Shown one piece after another: positions 8,123 to 17,605 of a stretch of 64,000 nucleotides of DNA. The position numbers and the translations under genes are program-made. The DNA is taken from NCBI RefSeq assembly GCF_040438925.1, contig NZ_CP159258.1, positions 1,688,001 to 1,752,000 of the forward strand. The letters are read 5' to 3'. Source of the DNA: Pseudomonas sp. MYb327 (lineage in GTDB: Bacteria; Pseudomonadota; Gammaproteobacteria; Pseudomonadales; Pseudomonadaceae). Below the pieces are notes generated by a model. That model was not told the DNA's origin. It ran no database searches and saw only the letters and a program-made list of their open reading frames with translations. Within the stretch, counting starts at the first letter, position 1, and each line of letters starts with the position of its first letter.

Positions 8123-8353
8123 CTAGCCGAGGAAGCTGTATGCCGCCAATGCATTGCGTCGGACTTCAGGCTCCATTCTCCCTGGCACCTGTTGCGGCTG
8201 TGTGCCGGACGTAGTCACTTTAGGCGCATGCGGGGTGGCCCAGGCGCGCTGCACGCCATTGGTTACCGCCGTGTTGCGGCCGTCGAGCACCGTGATGAAC
8301 AGATGCAGCACAAGATCGATCAGTGAGTCTGGCAGTTGTTCCTGTTCCAGCAC
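8123..8353 (-). CDS. Hypothetical protein, 76 aa
   Basis: The frame starts at GTG 8353 and is open up to a TAA about 45 bases further upstream. The product has an amphipathic N-terminal half (LPDSLIDLVLHLFITVLDGR) and a Pro/Thr-rich C-terminal half. A GGAGGA stands about 20 bases before the GTG, further than ideal. The gene is alone between other small minus-strand genes. Function is unknown. Confidence 0.4.
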   Translation of the reverse strand: MLEQEQLPDSLIDLVLHLFITVLDGRNTAVTNGVQRAWATPHAPKVTTSGTQPQQVPGRMEPEVRRNALAAYSFLG

Positions 8354-8484
8354 ATTTCGATAAGGCTGGCCGTTTCCTCCGAACCAGAAGAAGGGCGAAG
8401 GCGGTTAGCGGCGTTCAAACGCATGTCGCTTCGCGAAATCCTGCAGCCGGCATTGCTGATCGATTGAGTTCGCTGGTAAAAACC

Positions 8485-8520
8485 AAAAAACCGGACCAAG
8501 GTAATTGGCCCGGTTTTCTT
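8485..8520 (-). terminator. Rho-independent terminator
   Basis: AAAACCGG (8487-8494) pairs with CCGGTTTT (8509-8516). An A-run on one side and a TTTTCTTTT tail on the other allow use in both directions. It lies 5 bases beyond the stop of the minus-strand gene ending at 8525. Confidence 0.7.
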
Positions 8521-8524
8521 TTAT

Positions 8525-8809
8525 CTAAACAAATGCCTGACCACGAAATCCCCGTGGCAGTCTTTGTCGTCCCACCATGGCGCTCAGACGCTCAGTCCAG
8601 GCTTGGCGCCAGTCATTGACCGTATGGGTGACTTTCGATTTGCGTGCGGTGCGGCGAGCCGCATTGCGCTGGGTTTTGCGCGCCTCTTTGTACGCATCAG
8701 TGTTTCGGCAACTTCTGCATTTCACCCGGTTGAGTTCACGGGTTGATGTGAGGTTGTTGCCTTTGTGACCGCAGGCAAGGTGCCCGCTGACTTTGAAGTG
8801 AGTGACCAT
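8525..8809 (-). CDS. Hypothetical protein with paired Cys/His motif
   Basis: ATG at 8809 follows a GAGGAGAC ribosome site, giving 94 residues. Upstream in-frame starts are ignored because they lack one. An N-terminal CGHKG is followed about 20 residues later by KCRSCRN. That CxH...CxxC spacing could bind zinc. The remainder is strongly basic (ARKTQRNAARRTARKSK), which suggests nucleic-acid binding. A terminator follows the stop directly. It looks like a conserved small protein of pseudomonads, but I cannot name a family. Confidence 0.6.
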   Translation of the reverse strand: MVTHFKVSGHLACGHKGNNLTSTRELNRVKCRSCRNTDAYKEARKTQRNAARRTARKSKVTHTVNDWRQAWTERLSAMVGRQRLPRGFRGQAFV

Positions 8810-9006
8810 CGGACGTCTCCTCGTGACGTGTGATCGTTTGACCTCCTGTAATCGGTGACGTTCTTTGCCAGGCAAAAACGCAAAAAAATCCCAGCTCATG
8901 GCTGGGTGGGGGAGGCAGAGAAGCATCAGACAGGCACATGCCCGGTGACGATTGCGTCGCCGATCATGCGTCGGGTGTTTGGATGTGTCTTAGCGTCGAG
9001 ACCGAA

Positions 9007-9237
9007 TCATCTGAACCGCGGAAGAGGCCGGTCAACCGGTTTGAGCGCCGACAGAGTGTTGCGGATCAGGGGCGTATCCTTCTCGATGTCGTTCAGGCGA
9101 TCACGAATTCTGAGGGCGGTTGGATGCCCGCCTTGATGATCGACCCAGTCGGCGATTTCCTTGCACGCGGCAGCCAAACGAACCTGGCGCGAATCAAGCA
9201 GGGTAAGCAGTGTGGTGATGGACTCTTTTTCGGACAT
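9007..9237 (-). CDS. Hypothetical protein, 76 aa
   Basis: ATG at 9237 is chosen because a perfect GGAGG lies 8 bases before it. An in-frame GTG at 9246 would overlap that site. The product is a helical, soluble protein (SITTLLTLLDSRQVRLAAAC, then an IRDRLNDIEKD segment) with no membrane segment. A minus-strand terminator from the next upstream gene separates it from 9364-9585. No family is recognised. Confidence 0.55.
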   Translation of the reverse strand: MSEKESITTLLTLLDSRQVRLAAACKEIADWVDHQGGHPTALRIRDRLNDIEKDTPLIRNTLSALKPVDRPLPRFR

Positions 9238-9272
9238 GGGAAACACCTCCGTGAAGAACCTGTAGATGGCAG

Positions 9273-9300
9273 TAAAAAGCCCGCTTTAAGCGAGCCTTCT
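9273..9300 (-). terminator. Rho-independent terminator
   Basis: On the minus strand AAGGCTCGCTT pairs imperfectly with AAAGCGGGCTT and runs into TTTTT. It closes the gene at 9364-9585. Confidence 0.65.
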
Positions 9301-9363
9301 ACCGATGGGCGCTATTCCTTCAGCTCTCTTCAGTATAGACCCGTAAATGGTACGCAAGGCTCA

Positions 9364-9585
9364 TCAGCCGTGGCGCACCATGACTTGTGACTGTGAATTC
9401 AGCCGCAGGCATTCACGTATCGCGTCTTCTTCGAGATCATAACCGTCACCAATGAAACCGTTGGTGCGGGTATCGTTGATGCGGTACCAGACCGCAGCGT
9501 CAGGTGGCAGATGGCCGGTTTCTCCGGCCCTGCGCCCATGAATGATGATCTTGTTGCAACGCTTCACGATAAAAATGTCTTCCAT
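9364..9585 (-). CDS. Hypothetical protein, 73 aa
   Basis: ATG at 9585 is preferred to 9618 because GTGAGG lies just upstream and the extra N-terminal residues look non-conserved. The protein (MEDIFIVKRCNKIIIHGRRA at the start, then a WYRINDTRTNGFIGDG stretch) is soluble, with a beta-rich first half and a C-terminal helix (LEEDAIRECLRLNSQ). It is followed by a terminator. No family is recognised. Confidence 0.55.
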   Translation of the reverse strand: MEDIFIVKRCNKIIIHGRRAGETGHLPPDAAVWYRINDTRTNGFIGDGYDLEEDAIRECLRLNSQSQVMVRHG

Positions 9586-9657
9586 GGCCTCACCGCGGCT
9601 GATTCTTGTACACATCAACTATAGAAGCCATTTGCAATCGTGCAAAAAATAGGCACG

Positions 9658-10677
9658 TCAATTCGTCGGTTCAGACACCATTTTCTCCAGCAGCATCGCT
9701 AGACCAACTTCCTCAATCCGTAAGCCTTTGCGCACTCTCGGCCTCGGCAGTTGCGCCAATGCTCCCAGCACAAAACCCTCAAGCACCGCCGGATGGATGT
9801 AGCACTTGCGGCATACCGCCGGGGTATTTCCCAGCTGTTTGGCGACGTTTTTCACCATCTCCACCACGTGCCGTTTCGCTTCCGATTCCGGTTGCCATTG
9901 CAACTCGCGCAAGGCGGCCAAAGCGAGGGCGCTACCGGCCCAGGTGCGGTAGTCCTTGGCCGTGAAATCGGCACCGGTCAGGGTTTGAAGGTAGGCGTTG
10001 ACGTCGTTAGAGGTGATCGTGCGTCTTTCTCCATTTTCATCGATGTATTGAAAGAGGTTTTGCCCGGGGATTTCCTGGCAACGTTTGATGATCCGCGCCA
10101 GCCGCCGGTCTTTCACGGTGATCTGGTGCTCGACGCCACTCTTGCCGCGAAACTGGAACAGGATCGCGCTGCCGTTGACCTCGACATGTCGGTTGCGCAG
10201 GGTGGTCAGGCCGTAGGAGCGGTTATCCCGTGCGTATTGGCTGTTGCCGACCCTGATCAACGTCGCATCGAGCAAGGTGATAACGGTGGCCATGACTTTG
10301 TCGCGGCTGAAACCCGGAGCCTCCAGCAAGACTTCCAGTTGCTTGCGCAGTTTCGGCAGGGCCAGGCCAAAATCCCGCAGGCGTGAGTATTTGTCGGTGT
10401 CGCGCACTTCTCGCCAGCGTGGATGGTAGCGGTACTGTTTGCGGCCCCTGGCGTCGCGGCCGGTGGCTTGCAAATGCCCGCGCGGATCCGCGCAAATCCA
10501 CACGTCGGTGTAGGCCGGTGGCACTGCGAGCGCGTTAATGCGTTTGATTTCGTCGGGATCGGTGATGCGCTGACCCGCTGGGTCGAAATAGCAGAATTTG
10601 CCGCGCAGTTTCCTGCGGGTGAGCCCGGGCTGGGTGTCATCGACGTAGTGCAGGTCGGGCGGAAGATCATCGGGCAT
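9658..10677 (-). CDS. DNA topoisomerase IB (poxvirus type)
   Basis: This enzyme relaxes supercoils by making a transient 3'-phosphotyrosyl nick. ATG at 10677 is chosen because AAGGACA lies 8 bases upstream, giving 339 residues. In-frame starts at 10719 and 10728 would add 14-17 residues. The N-terminal domain begins LHYVDDTQPGLTRRKLRGKF. The catalytic domain shows LIRVGNSQYARDN and RTWAGSALALAAL. The nucleophile is Tyr about residue 293 in CRKCYIHP. Poxvirus-like enzymes of this size are common in pseudomonads. It converges on nothing and lies just downstream of modC on the same strand, though the 74-base gap argues against a shared job. Confidence 0.92.
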   Translation of the reverse strand: MPDDLPPDLHYVDDTQPGLTRRKLRGKFCYFDPAGQRITDPDEIKRINALAVPPAYTDVWICADPRGHLQATGRDARGRKQYRYHPRWREVRDTDKYSRLRDFGLALPKLRKQLEVLLEAPGFSRDKVMATVITLLDATLIRVGNSQYARDNRSYGLTTLRNRHVEVNGSAILFQFRGKSGVEHQITVKDRRLARIIKRCQEIPGQNLFQYIDENGERRTITSNDVNAYLQTLTGADFTAKDYRTWAGSALALAALRELQWQPESEAKRHVVEMVKNVAKQLGNTPAVCRKCYIHPAVLEGFVLGALAQLPRPRVRKGLRIEEVGLAMLLEKMVSEPTN

Positions 10678-10751
10678 GGCATTTGTCCTTGGCGAGGAGT
10701 CAGGGGCCGTTACAGCCATTGACCCCACGCCGCGACAGTCGTGCCAGTGAG

Positions 10752-11831
10752 TTACGCCAGTACCGCGACAGCCTTGATTTGCGCCCAGAGTTGTTGGCCA
10801 GGATGCACGCCCAGCTGGTCGCGCGAGTAGCGAGTGATTCGTGCCAAAAGCGGCGTTCCTGCTGCGTCCAGACGCACCAGTACGTGGGCGGTATTGTCGG
10901 CGCCCATTTCACTGACGACAGTCACCGGCAGCCGGTTGAGAATGCTGCTTTGCTCGGCGCTGTGCAGGCTCAGGCTGACATCCCGCGCCTGGACCTTGCA
11001 GCGCAGCGCCTGGCCTGCCGTCATCGGTGTGTGCGTCACACGAATGTTCAGGTCCGTATCGGGCAGTTGCAAGGTCAGTAACTGGTACTCGGCGTCATAG
11101 GCGCTGACGCGGCCTTCGATTACGACGCCGGCGTCATCGCCCAGCGCCAATGGCAAATCGAGACGCGCCAGGGTTTGACCGATAGGACCGCTAGCCACTG
11201 ACTTGCCGTCACTGAGGAGGACGATGTGGTCGGCCAGACGAGCGACCTCGTCCTGGGAATGGCTGACGTACAGCACCGGAATGTCCAGTTCATCATGAAG
11301 GCGTTGCAGATAAGGCAGGATTTCGTTTTTGCGTTGGGAATCCAGGGCGGCCAAGGGTTCGTCCATCAGCAACAGTTTCGGGCTCGTGAGGAGGGCGCGG
11401 GCCATACCTACGCGCTGCCGCTCACCGCCTGAAAGGTGCTGCGGATGACGGTCCAGCAAATGGCTGATGCCCAGCAGTTCTGTCGCGTGCGCCATGTCGA
11501 CGCGGCGTTGTTGTTTCGGGATTCGTTTCAGTCCGAATTCCAGGTTGGCCAATACCGATAGATGCGGGAAAAGACTGGCTTCCTGAAAGACGTAACCCAG
11601 GGCGCGGTTATGCGGCGCCACGAAAATCTTCTTTTCGCTGTCCTGCCACACTTCATCATTGACCTGGATAAACCCCTGATCAGCCTTTTCTAGGCCGGCA
11701 ATACAGCGCAGGCAGGTGGTTTTACCCGAGCCTGAATGACCGTAAAGCGCCGTGACACCACGACCTGGCAGTTGCAGGTCGACATCCAGGGCGAACCCGG
11801 AATAATTCAGCTTGAGGCGTGTGTGAATCAT
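10752..11831 (-). CDS. modC: Molybdate ABC transporter ATP-binding protein
   Basis: ModC powers molybdate import. The 359-residue product has Walker [14 protein letters not shown] near residue 31, the signature [16 protein letters not shown] and Walker [13 protein letters not shown]-terminal molybdate-binding (TOBE/MOP) domain covers about residues 290-355 ([17 protein letters not shown]). It starts 3 bases after the modB stop, so modA-modB-modC form one minus-strand operon. Control is most likely by ModE at the palindrome before modA. Confidence 0.96.
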   Translation of the reverse strand: MIHTRLKLNYSGFALDVDLQLPGRGVTALYGHSGSGKTTCLRCIAGLEKADQGFIQVNDEVWQDSEKKIFVAPHNRALGYVFQEASLFPHLSVLANLEFGLKRIPKQQRRVDMAHATELLGISHLLDRHPQHLSGGERQRVGMARALLTSPKLLLMDEPLAALDSQRKNEILPYLQRLHDELDIPVLYVSHSQDEVARLADHIVLLSDGKSVASGPIGQTLARLDLPLALGDDAGVVIEGRVSAYDAEYQLLTLQLPDTDLNIRVTHTPMTAGQALRCKVQARDVSLSLHSAEQSSILNRLPVTVVSEMGADNTAHVLVRLDAAGTPLLARITRYSRDQLGVHPGQQLWAQIKAVAVLA

Positions 11832-11834
11832 CGA

Positions 11835-12515
11835 TCAGCTCCAGCCCGCTTTGGTTTTACGGCTGGAATACAGCGCCAGCAACACCGCAAAGGAGAACAA
11901 CAGCATTGCCCCGGCCAGCCAATGGGCCTGGGCGTATTCCATAGCTTCGACGTGATCATAAATCTGCACCGAAACCACCCGGGTTTTGTCGGGGATATTG
12001 CCGCCGATCATCAGCACCACACCAAACTCGCCGACCGTGTGAGCAAATCCAAGAACGGCGGCGGTGATGAAGCCAGGTCGAGCCAGCGGCAGGGTGACGC
12101 TGAAGAAGGTGTCCCAGGGATTGGCGCGCAACGTCGCGGCCACTTCCAGCGGGCGGGTGCCGATGGCGGAAAAAGCGTTTTGCAGCGGCTGAACCACAAA
12201 CGGCATCGAGTACAGCACCGAGCCGATGACCAGGCCGGCAAAACTGAAAGTCAGGGTGCCAAGCCCCAATGACTGGGTGAACTGGCCGACAAACCCATTC
12301 GGACCAAGCGCCAGCAACAGATAAAAGCCGATCACAGTGGGCGGCAGGACCAGGGGCAGGGCGACGATCGCCCCGACCGGGCCGCGCAGCCAGGACTGGG
12401 TGCGCGAGAGCCATAACGCAAGGGGAGTGCCGATCACCAGCAGGATGACGGTCGTCATGGACGCCAGTTTCAGGGTCAGCCAGATGGCGGAAAAATCGTC
12501 ACTCGTGAGCGTCAT
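11835..12515 (-). CDS. modB: Molybdate ABC transporter permease
   Basis: This inner-membrane channel of the molybdate importer has 226 residues and five or six hydrophobic segments. The permease EAA-type loop is visible around residues 125-150 ([20 protein letters not shown]). The product fits the ModB family, which is about 225-230 residues long. The start ATG at 12515 abuts the modA stop at 12516, and the modC start follows 3 bases after its own stop, indicating co-transcription and coupled translation. Confidence 0.95.
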   Translation of the reverse strand: MTLTSDDFSAIWLTLKLASMTTVILLVIGTPLALWLSRTQSWLRGPVGAIVALPLVLPPTVIGFYLLLALGPNGFVGQFTQSLGLGTLTFSFAGLVIGSVLYSMPFVVQPLQNAFSAIGTRPLEVAATLRANPWDTFFSVTLPLARPGFITAAVLGFAHTVGEFGVVLMIGGNIPDKTRVVSVQIYDHVEAMEYAQAHWLAGAMLLFSFAVLLALYSSRKTKAGWS

Positions 12516-13412
<897 letters not shown>

Positions 13413-14477
13413 TTAGCGCCCCAGCAACTTCGCCAACCCTTCCTCAGCCAGTCGGCGAGTCAATTCTGCAGTCGTCAACTCCACGCCCAGCGTGAACGCC
13501 TGCCCAGCCCAAAGGTTACTGAAATCCGCTTCGCCTTTGGCGCGTAATGGCATCAGCGCGCCACCGGCCAATGGGAATGCCGGGGCTTCGTCATTCATCG
13601 GTCCGAGTTCACGCATCACGCGATTAAGGATTCCTCGCGCCGGGCGCCCGGTGAAAATGTTGGTGACGGCGGTCTCGCTTTCCTTGGCCGTGCGCAGTGC
13701 TTTGTGATGGGAAGCGCTGACCTTGGCTTCCGGGGTGAACAGGTAGGCCGTGCCCACTTGGACAGCCGAGGCGCCGAGCATGAATGCTGCAGCAACGCCT
13801 CGCGCATCGGCAATACCGCCAGCGGCAATTACCGGCACCTTCACCGCATCGACGACCTGAGGCACCAGGGCAAAGGTGCCGACCTGGCTGCTCAGGTCAT
13901 CGCTGAGAAACATCCCGCGATGTCCTCCCGCTTCGTAACCCATGGCAATGATTGCGTCGCAGCCATGTTGCTCAAGCCAGATGGCCTCTTCTACGGTGGT
14001 GGCCGACGACAGCACTTTGGCGCCGGTGGCTTTCACACGATCCAGCAGCGATTTTTCCGGCAGGCCAAAGTGAAAGCTCACAACTTCGGGACGAAACTCT
14101 TCAATGATTTCGCAGCCCGCTTGATCGAACGGCGCGCGATTGGACACCGGCGTCGGTGCATCGAAATCGACGCCCAGTTCCCGGTAGTAGGGTTCCAAAA
14201 GATTCTTCCAGTCTCGCGCGCGATGCTCATCGGCCGGTGGCGGTTGATGGCAGAAGAAGTTGACGTTAAGGGGGCGCTGGCTGTGTTGGCGAATGGTCTT
14301 CAGCTCTTCGCGCAACTGCTCGACACTCAGCATCGCCGCTGGCATCGAACCCAGGCCGCCAGCGTTGCTCGCCGCAATAACCATCGAAGAGTTTGTGGCA
14401 CCGGCCATGGGGCCCTGGATGATCGGGAGTTCGATCCCGAGCAGGTCAAGAATGCGAGTGTCTGGCCATTGGCTCAT
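13413..14477 (-). CDS. NAD(P)H-dependent flavin oxidoreductase, nitronate monooxygenase type
   Basis: This FMN-dependent TIM-barrel enzyme of 354 residues belongs to the 2-nitropropane dioxygenase/nitronate monooxygenase family, which oxidises alkyl nitronates or related substrates. ATG at 14477 has GGAGAT upstream and opens with the family-like LGIELPIIQGPMAGATNS. Flavin-binding stretches are visible: AMGYEAGGHRG with the catalytic-type His, VPVIAAGGIADARG and MLGASAVQVGTAYL. The extended C-terminal region (GRPARGILNRVMRELGP) is as in class I-like members. It is monocistronic between modA and a divergent reductase gene. Substrate cannot be told from sequence, and some members act on other flavin chemistry. 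Confidence 0.85.
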   Translation of the reverse strand: MSQWPDTRILDLLGIELPIIQGPMAGATNSSMVIAASNAGGLGSMPAAMLSVEQLREELKTIRQHSQRPLNVNFFCHQPPPADEHRARDWKNLLEPYYRELGVDFDAPTPVSNRAPFDQAGCEIIEEFRPEVVSFHFGLPEKSLLDRVKATGAKVLSSATTVEEAIWLEQHGCDAIIAMGYEAGGHRGMFLSDDLSSQVGTFALVPQVVDAVKVPVIAAGGIADARGVAAAFMLGASAVQVGTAYLFTPEAKVSASHHKALRTAKESETAVTNIFTGRPARGILNRVMRELGPMNDEAPAFPLAGGALMPLRAKGEADFSNLWAGQAFTLGVELTTAELTRRLAEEGLAKLLGR

Positions 14478-14708
14478 TTTGGCTGATCTCCGACGTGAAA
14501 CTTGGCTGGGACGGTAGAACCGGATTTGTAGCAGCAATGAATGACGCAAGGCCAGCCATTGCGCTGTTCAGGGTGGCGAAAAAAATCATAGCCGCAGGTC
14601 ATGGAAAAAACGATGGTTTTGCGGATTGGCTTAAAGTCGAGTACGGCAATTTTTTGCGATGTGGTATTTAATTCAAACCACAACGGGTGATCCCACCAGG
14701 AGGCAGCA

Positions 14709-15692
14709 ATGTTCCAAGGTATTTTGATCGAAAGAGACGACAGCGGTTATCGCTCCACGCTGCAAGAGATCAATGACGATCAGTTGCCCGAGGGCGACGT
14801 GACGGTGCGTGTGGCGTACAGCACACTGAACTTCAAGGACGGCCTGGCGATCACTGGCAGCAGCCCGGTGGTGCGAAAATTCCCAATGGTGCCGGGAATT
14901 GATCTGGCGGGAACCGTCGAAGTCAGCGGACACCCGGACTACAAGGTCGGTGACAAAGTCCTGCTCAATGGCTGGGGCGTGGGTGAAGGACATTGGGGGG
15001 GACTGGCGCAGAAGGCGCGTTTGAACGGTGACTGGCTGATTCCTTTGCCGACAGCATTTTCCGAGGCGCAGGCAATGGCCATTGGTACGGCTGGCTATAC
15101 GGCGATGTTGTGTATTCTGGCACTGGAGCACAACGGCGTGACGCCTGAGCAGGGCGAGATTCTGGTCACGGGTGCCAATGGCGGCGTAGGCAGTTTCGCC
15201 ATCGCGCTATTGAACAAACTGGGATACCGGGTCGTTGCTTCCACGGGGCGTACTTCGGAACACGAATACCTTAAGCAACTGGGTGCCAGCGAAATCATCG
15301 ATCGCGCCACATTGTCAGAGCCGGGCAAACCTTTAGCCAAGGAGCGTTGGGCCGGGGTCATCGATTCGGTCGGTAGCCACACACTGGCCAATGCCTGCGC
15401 CAGCACCAAGGCCAATGGCACCGTCGCTGCCTGTGGCCTGGCTCAAGGCATGGACTTTCCGGCTTCCGTTGCACCGTTCATTTTGCGCGGCGTGACCCTG
15501 GCCGGAATCAACAGCGTGACGCAACCCAAAGCCAAGCGGGTAGAGGCGTGGAGCCGGTTAGCCAAGGATCTGGATTTCAATCTGCTACCGCTAATCAGCC
15601 ATGAAATCGGTTTGAGCGAAGCGATCGATGCCGCTCCGCGTCTATTGGCGGGCCAATTGCGCGGGCGTGTTGTGGTGGATGTGAATCGCTGA
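14709..15692 (+). CDS. acuI: MDR-type oxidoreductase, acrylyl-CoA reductase AcuI/YhdH family
   Basis: This is a medium-chain reductase of 327 residues with a strong AGGAGG ribosome site. It has the YhdH/AcuI look: [19 protein letters not shown] and [20 protein letters not shown] in the catalytic domain. The nucleotide-binding motif is [20 protein letters not shown], and the NADPH-favouring [16 protein letters not shown] stretch follows. Zinc-binding Cys residues of alcohol dehydrogenases are absent, as in the family. AcuI reduces acrylyl-CoA to propionyl-CoA and detoxifies acrylate. Whether this copy does so in vivo cannot be seen. It stands alone and converges on ada across a REP-like hairpin. 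Confidence 0.88.
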   Translation: MFQGILIERDDSGYRSTLQEINDDQLPEGDVTVRVAYSTLNFKDGLAITGSSPVVRKFPMVPGIDLAGTVEVSGHPDYKVGDKVLLNGWGVGEGHWGGLAQKARLNGDWLIPLPTAFSEAQAMAIGTAGYTAMLCILALEHNGVTPEQGEILVTGANGGVGSFAIALLNKLGYRVVASTGRTSEHEYLKQLGASEIIDRATLSEPGKPLAKERWAGVIDSVGSHTLANACASTKANGTVAACGLAQGMDFPASVAPFILRGVTLAGINSVTQPKAKRVEAWSRLAKDLDFNLLPLISHEIGLSEAIDAAPRLLAGQLRGRVVVDVNR

Positions 15693-15699
15693 CAAACCC

Positions 15700-15775
15700 A
15701 AAAGATCGCAGCCTTCGGCAGCTCCTACATAAAAAAGCATTCCACTGTAGGCGCTGTCGCAGGCTGCGATCTTTT
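15700..15775. repeat. REP-like inverted repeat between convergent genes
   Basis: AAAAGATCGCAGCCT (15700-15714) and its exact complement (15761-15775) enclose GGCAGCTCCTAC and GTAGGCGCTGTC. This is the common 'GATCGCAGCCTGC' type of Pseudomonas repeat. It fills the gap between acuI and ada and could end transcription from both sides. Confidence 0.8.
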
Positions 15776-15778
15776 GCT

Positions 15779-16843
15779 TTATGACGTTTCACGCTCCAAC
15801 AGCTGCCGTTTGCGCTCCACACCCCAACGATATCCCGACAAATTGCCATCGCTGCGCACCACGCGGTGGCAAGGGATCGCCACCGCCAGGCTGTTCGCGC
15901 CGCAGGCTTGAGCCACTGCGCGGACGGCTTTCGGCGAACCGATTTGCTGCGCGATATCGGCGTAGCTGGCGGTGCTGCCGGCGGGAATCTCCCGCAAGGC
16001 TTGCCAGACCCGTTCCTGAAACGCGGTACCACGCACGTCCAACGGTAAATCCAGACCGAGGGCCGGGGCTTCGATAAAACCGACGACTTTAGCGATCAGT
16101 TGCTCGAAATCTTGGTCGGCGCCTATCAGATTGGCTCGGCGGAATTTGTCCTGCAGATCGCAAACCAATTGGTGCGGATCGTCGCCCAGCAGAATCGCAC
16201 AGACCCCGCGCTCACTCTGAGCCACCAGAATTGCCCCTAGCGAGCACTGCCCCACCGCAAACCGGATGTCATTGTTCTGGCCGGCTGCACGGTAATCAGC
16301 GGGTTTCATGCCCAGCAGCTGATCCGCTGCTTCATAGAACCGGCTGTTGGAATTGAAGCCGGCGTCGTACAGCGCGTCCGTTACCGAGTAGCCATCCGTC
16401 AGTCGCTCCCGAACCTGCCGTGAGCGGTGGGCCGCCGCGTAGCCCTTGGGCGTCAACCCGGTGACAGCCTTGAACACCCGATGAAAGTGAAAACTACTCA
16501 AGCCCGCCGCATCGGCCAGTTTGCCAAGCGCCGGAAGCACCTCGGCGTTTTCGATCTGCCGGCATGCGGCAGCCACCGTCGCGGCATGTTGCGCGGCGAT
16601 GTCGCTTTGATCCTTTGCAGCGCGTTTGCTCGGACGATAACCCGCGGCCTGGGCTTGCTCGGCGGTATCGAAAAACTCCACGTTCTGCGGTTTCGGCAAG
16701 CGTGCCAGGCTGCTGGGGTTGCAGTAGATCCCGGTGGTTTTCACTGCGTAGACAAATTGCCCGTCCGCCCGTGGATCCCGGGCAAGGACGGCCGCCCAGC
16801 GTGGATCGTTTTCAGTGGTGATTTTTGTCATTTGGCTTGTCAT
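15779..16843 (-). CDS. ada: Ada: methyl-sensing activator and O6-alkylguanine-DNA methyltransferase, sensor zinc site degenerate
   Basis: Ada repairs alkylated DNA and activates repair genes. The 354-residue product has the full layout. Residues 16-75 are the methylphosphotriester sensor domain, 90-190 an AraC-type helix-turn-helix pair (LADAAGLSSFHFHRVFKAVT), and 200-354 the methyltransferase with PCHRV (Cys 325). The oddity is in the sensor. E. coli Ada holds zinc with four Cys. Here only Cys 41 (the methyl acceptor equivalent) remains; the others are Ser 45, Ser 72 and Ala 75. Classical zinc-thiolate sensing therefore looks impossible. The gene lies 87 bases after alkB on the same strand and has its own candidate operator at 16899-16925. 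A start at 16831 is also possible. Confidence 0.93.
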   Translation of the reverse strand: MTSQMTKITTENDPRWAAVLARDPRADGQFVYAVKTTGIYCNPSSLARLPKPQNVEFFDTAEQAQAAGYRPSKRAAKDQSDIAAQHAATVAAACRQIENAEVLPALGKLADAAGLSSFHFHRVFKAVTGLTPKGYAAAHRSRQVRERLTDGYSVTDALYDAGFNSNSRFYEAADQLLGMKPADYRAAGQNNDIRFAVGQCSLGAILVAQSERGVCAILLGDDPHQLVCDLQDKFRRANLIGADQDFEQLIAKVVGFIEAPALGLDLPLDVRGTAFQERVWQALREIPAGSTASYADIAQQIGSPKAVRAVAQACGANSLAVAIPCHRVVRSDGNLSGYRWGVERKRQLLERETS

Positions 16844-16898
16844 GGCGTTATGTCCGTTGACCCGTTTCCTGCAGATTAATCACCCAGTCGTGTCGATA

Positions 16899-16925
16899 CA
16901 CTCCGGCGCTTGCGGTCAAACTCCA
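16899..16925 (-). promoter_or_regulatory. Candidate Ada-responsive element before ada
   Basis: On the minus strand this reads GAGTTTGACCGCAAGCGCCG and continues GAGTG. It matches 18349-18375, which precedes the oxygenase/alkB pair, at 24 of 27 bases. It ends 55 bases before the ada ATG. A TTAAT-type candidate -10 lies about 20 bases further on. Activator binding is inferred. Confidence 0.55.
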
Positions 16926-16930
16926 GGGTT

Positions 16931-17605
16931 TCAACCAGCGGTACGAAAGGTGAAGTTGATCCGCTGTTCCCCCAGGCGCGCGTGCTGCCCGTCCTTGATC
17001 GGCAGGACGCCGTGATAACGCAAGCGATCCACGCCACCCCAGACCACGATGTCGCCATGCAGCAGCGGCACTCGCTGGCTTTTATCGGAGCGTGCAAAAC
17101 CACCGAACAGAAACATGGCCGGCAACCCCAGCGAGACTGAAACGATAGGCGCAGCGTAGGATTTTTCGTCCTTGTCCTGATGCAAAGACATTTTCGACCC
17201 CGGGACATATCGGTTAATCAGGCAGGAATCCGGGACGAAATCGGCAAACCCGGCGGCCTTCGCGGCCGCTTGCGCCAACTGGAAAAAAACGTCGGGCATT
17301 GCCGGCCAGGGCAGGCCGGTTTCCGGATCATTGCGGGTGTAACGATACCCGCTGCGGTCGGTGGTCCAGCCGAGCATGCCGCAGCTGCTGAGGGCCACCG
17401 ACATGGTAAAGCCGCCAGGAGTGACCATCTGCCGAAACGGCGCGGCCGTCAATACTGCGTCGAGGGCTGGCAGCAAGCGCTCCAGCCAGGGCAGGGCGAA
17501 GCCTCTCAAGACGCAGGATTGTTCACCAATCTGCTCCTGCCGGGGCTGTTGCTCGGGCTCGGCGTCGGCAAACAAATCATAGGTCGTCGGGCTCATGGTG
17601 GTCAT
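16931..17605 (-). CDS. alkB: AlkB, DNA/RNA oxidative demethylase
   Basis: AlkB is an Fe(II)/2-oxoglutarate dioxygenase that removes 1-methyladenine and 3-methylcytosine lesions. The product has 224 residues. Iron ligands are visible in LHQDKDE (HxD) and RYHGV (second His). The 2-oxoglutarate-binding arginines are in EQRINFTFR at the C-terminus. The substrate lid region is GWTTDRSGYRYTRNDPETG. Its start overlaps the stop of the upstream oxygenase by 4 bases (ATGA), so the two are co-translated. ada follows downstream. Confidence 0.95.
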   Translation of the reverse strand: MTTMSPTTYDLFADAEPEQQPRQEQIGEQSCVLRGFALPWLERLLPALDAVLTAAPFRQMVTPGGFTMSVALSSCGMLGWTTDRSGYRYTRNDPETGLPWPAMPDVFFQLAQAAAKAAGFADFVPDSCLINRYVPGSKMSLHQDKDEKSYAAPIVSVSLGLPAMFLFGGFARSDKSQRVPLLHGDIVVWGGVDRLRYHGVLPIKDGQHARLGEQRINFTFRTAG

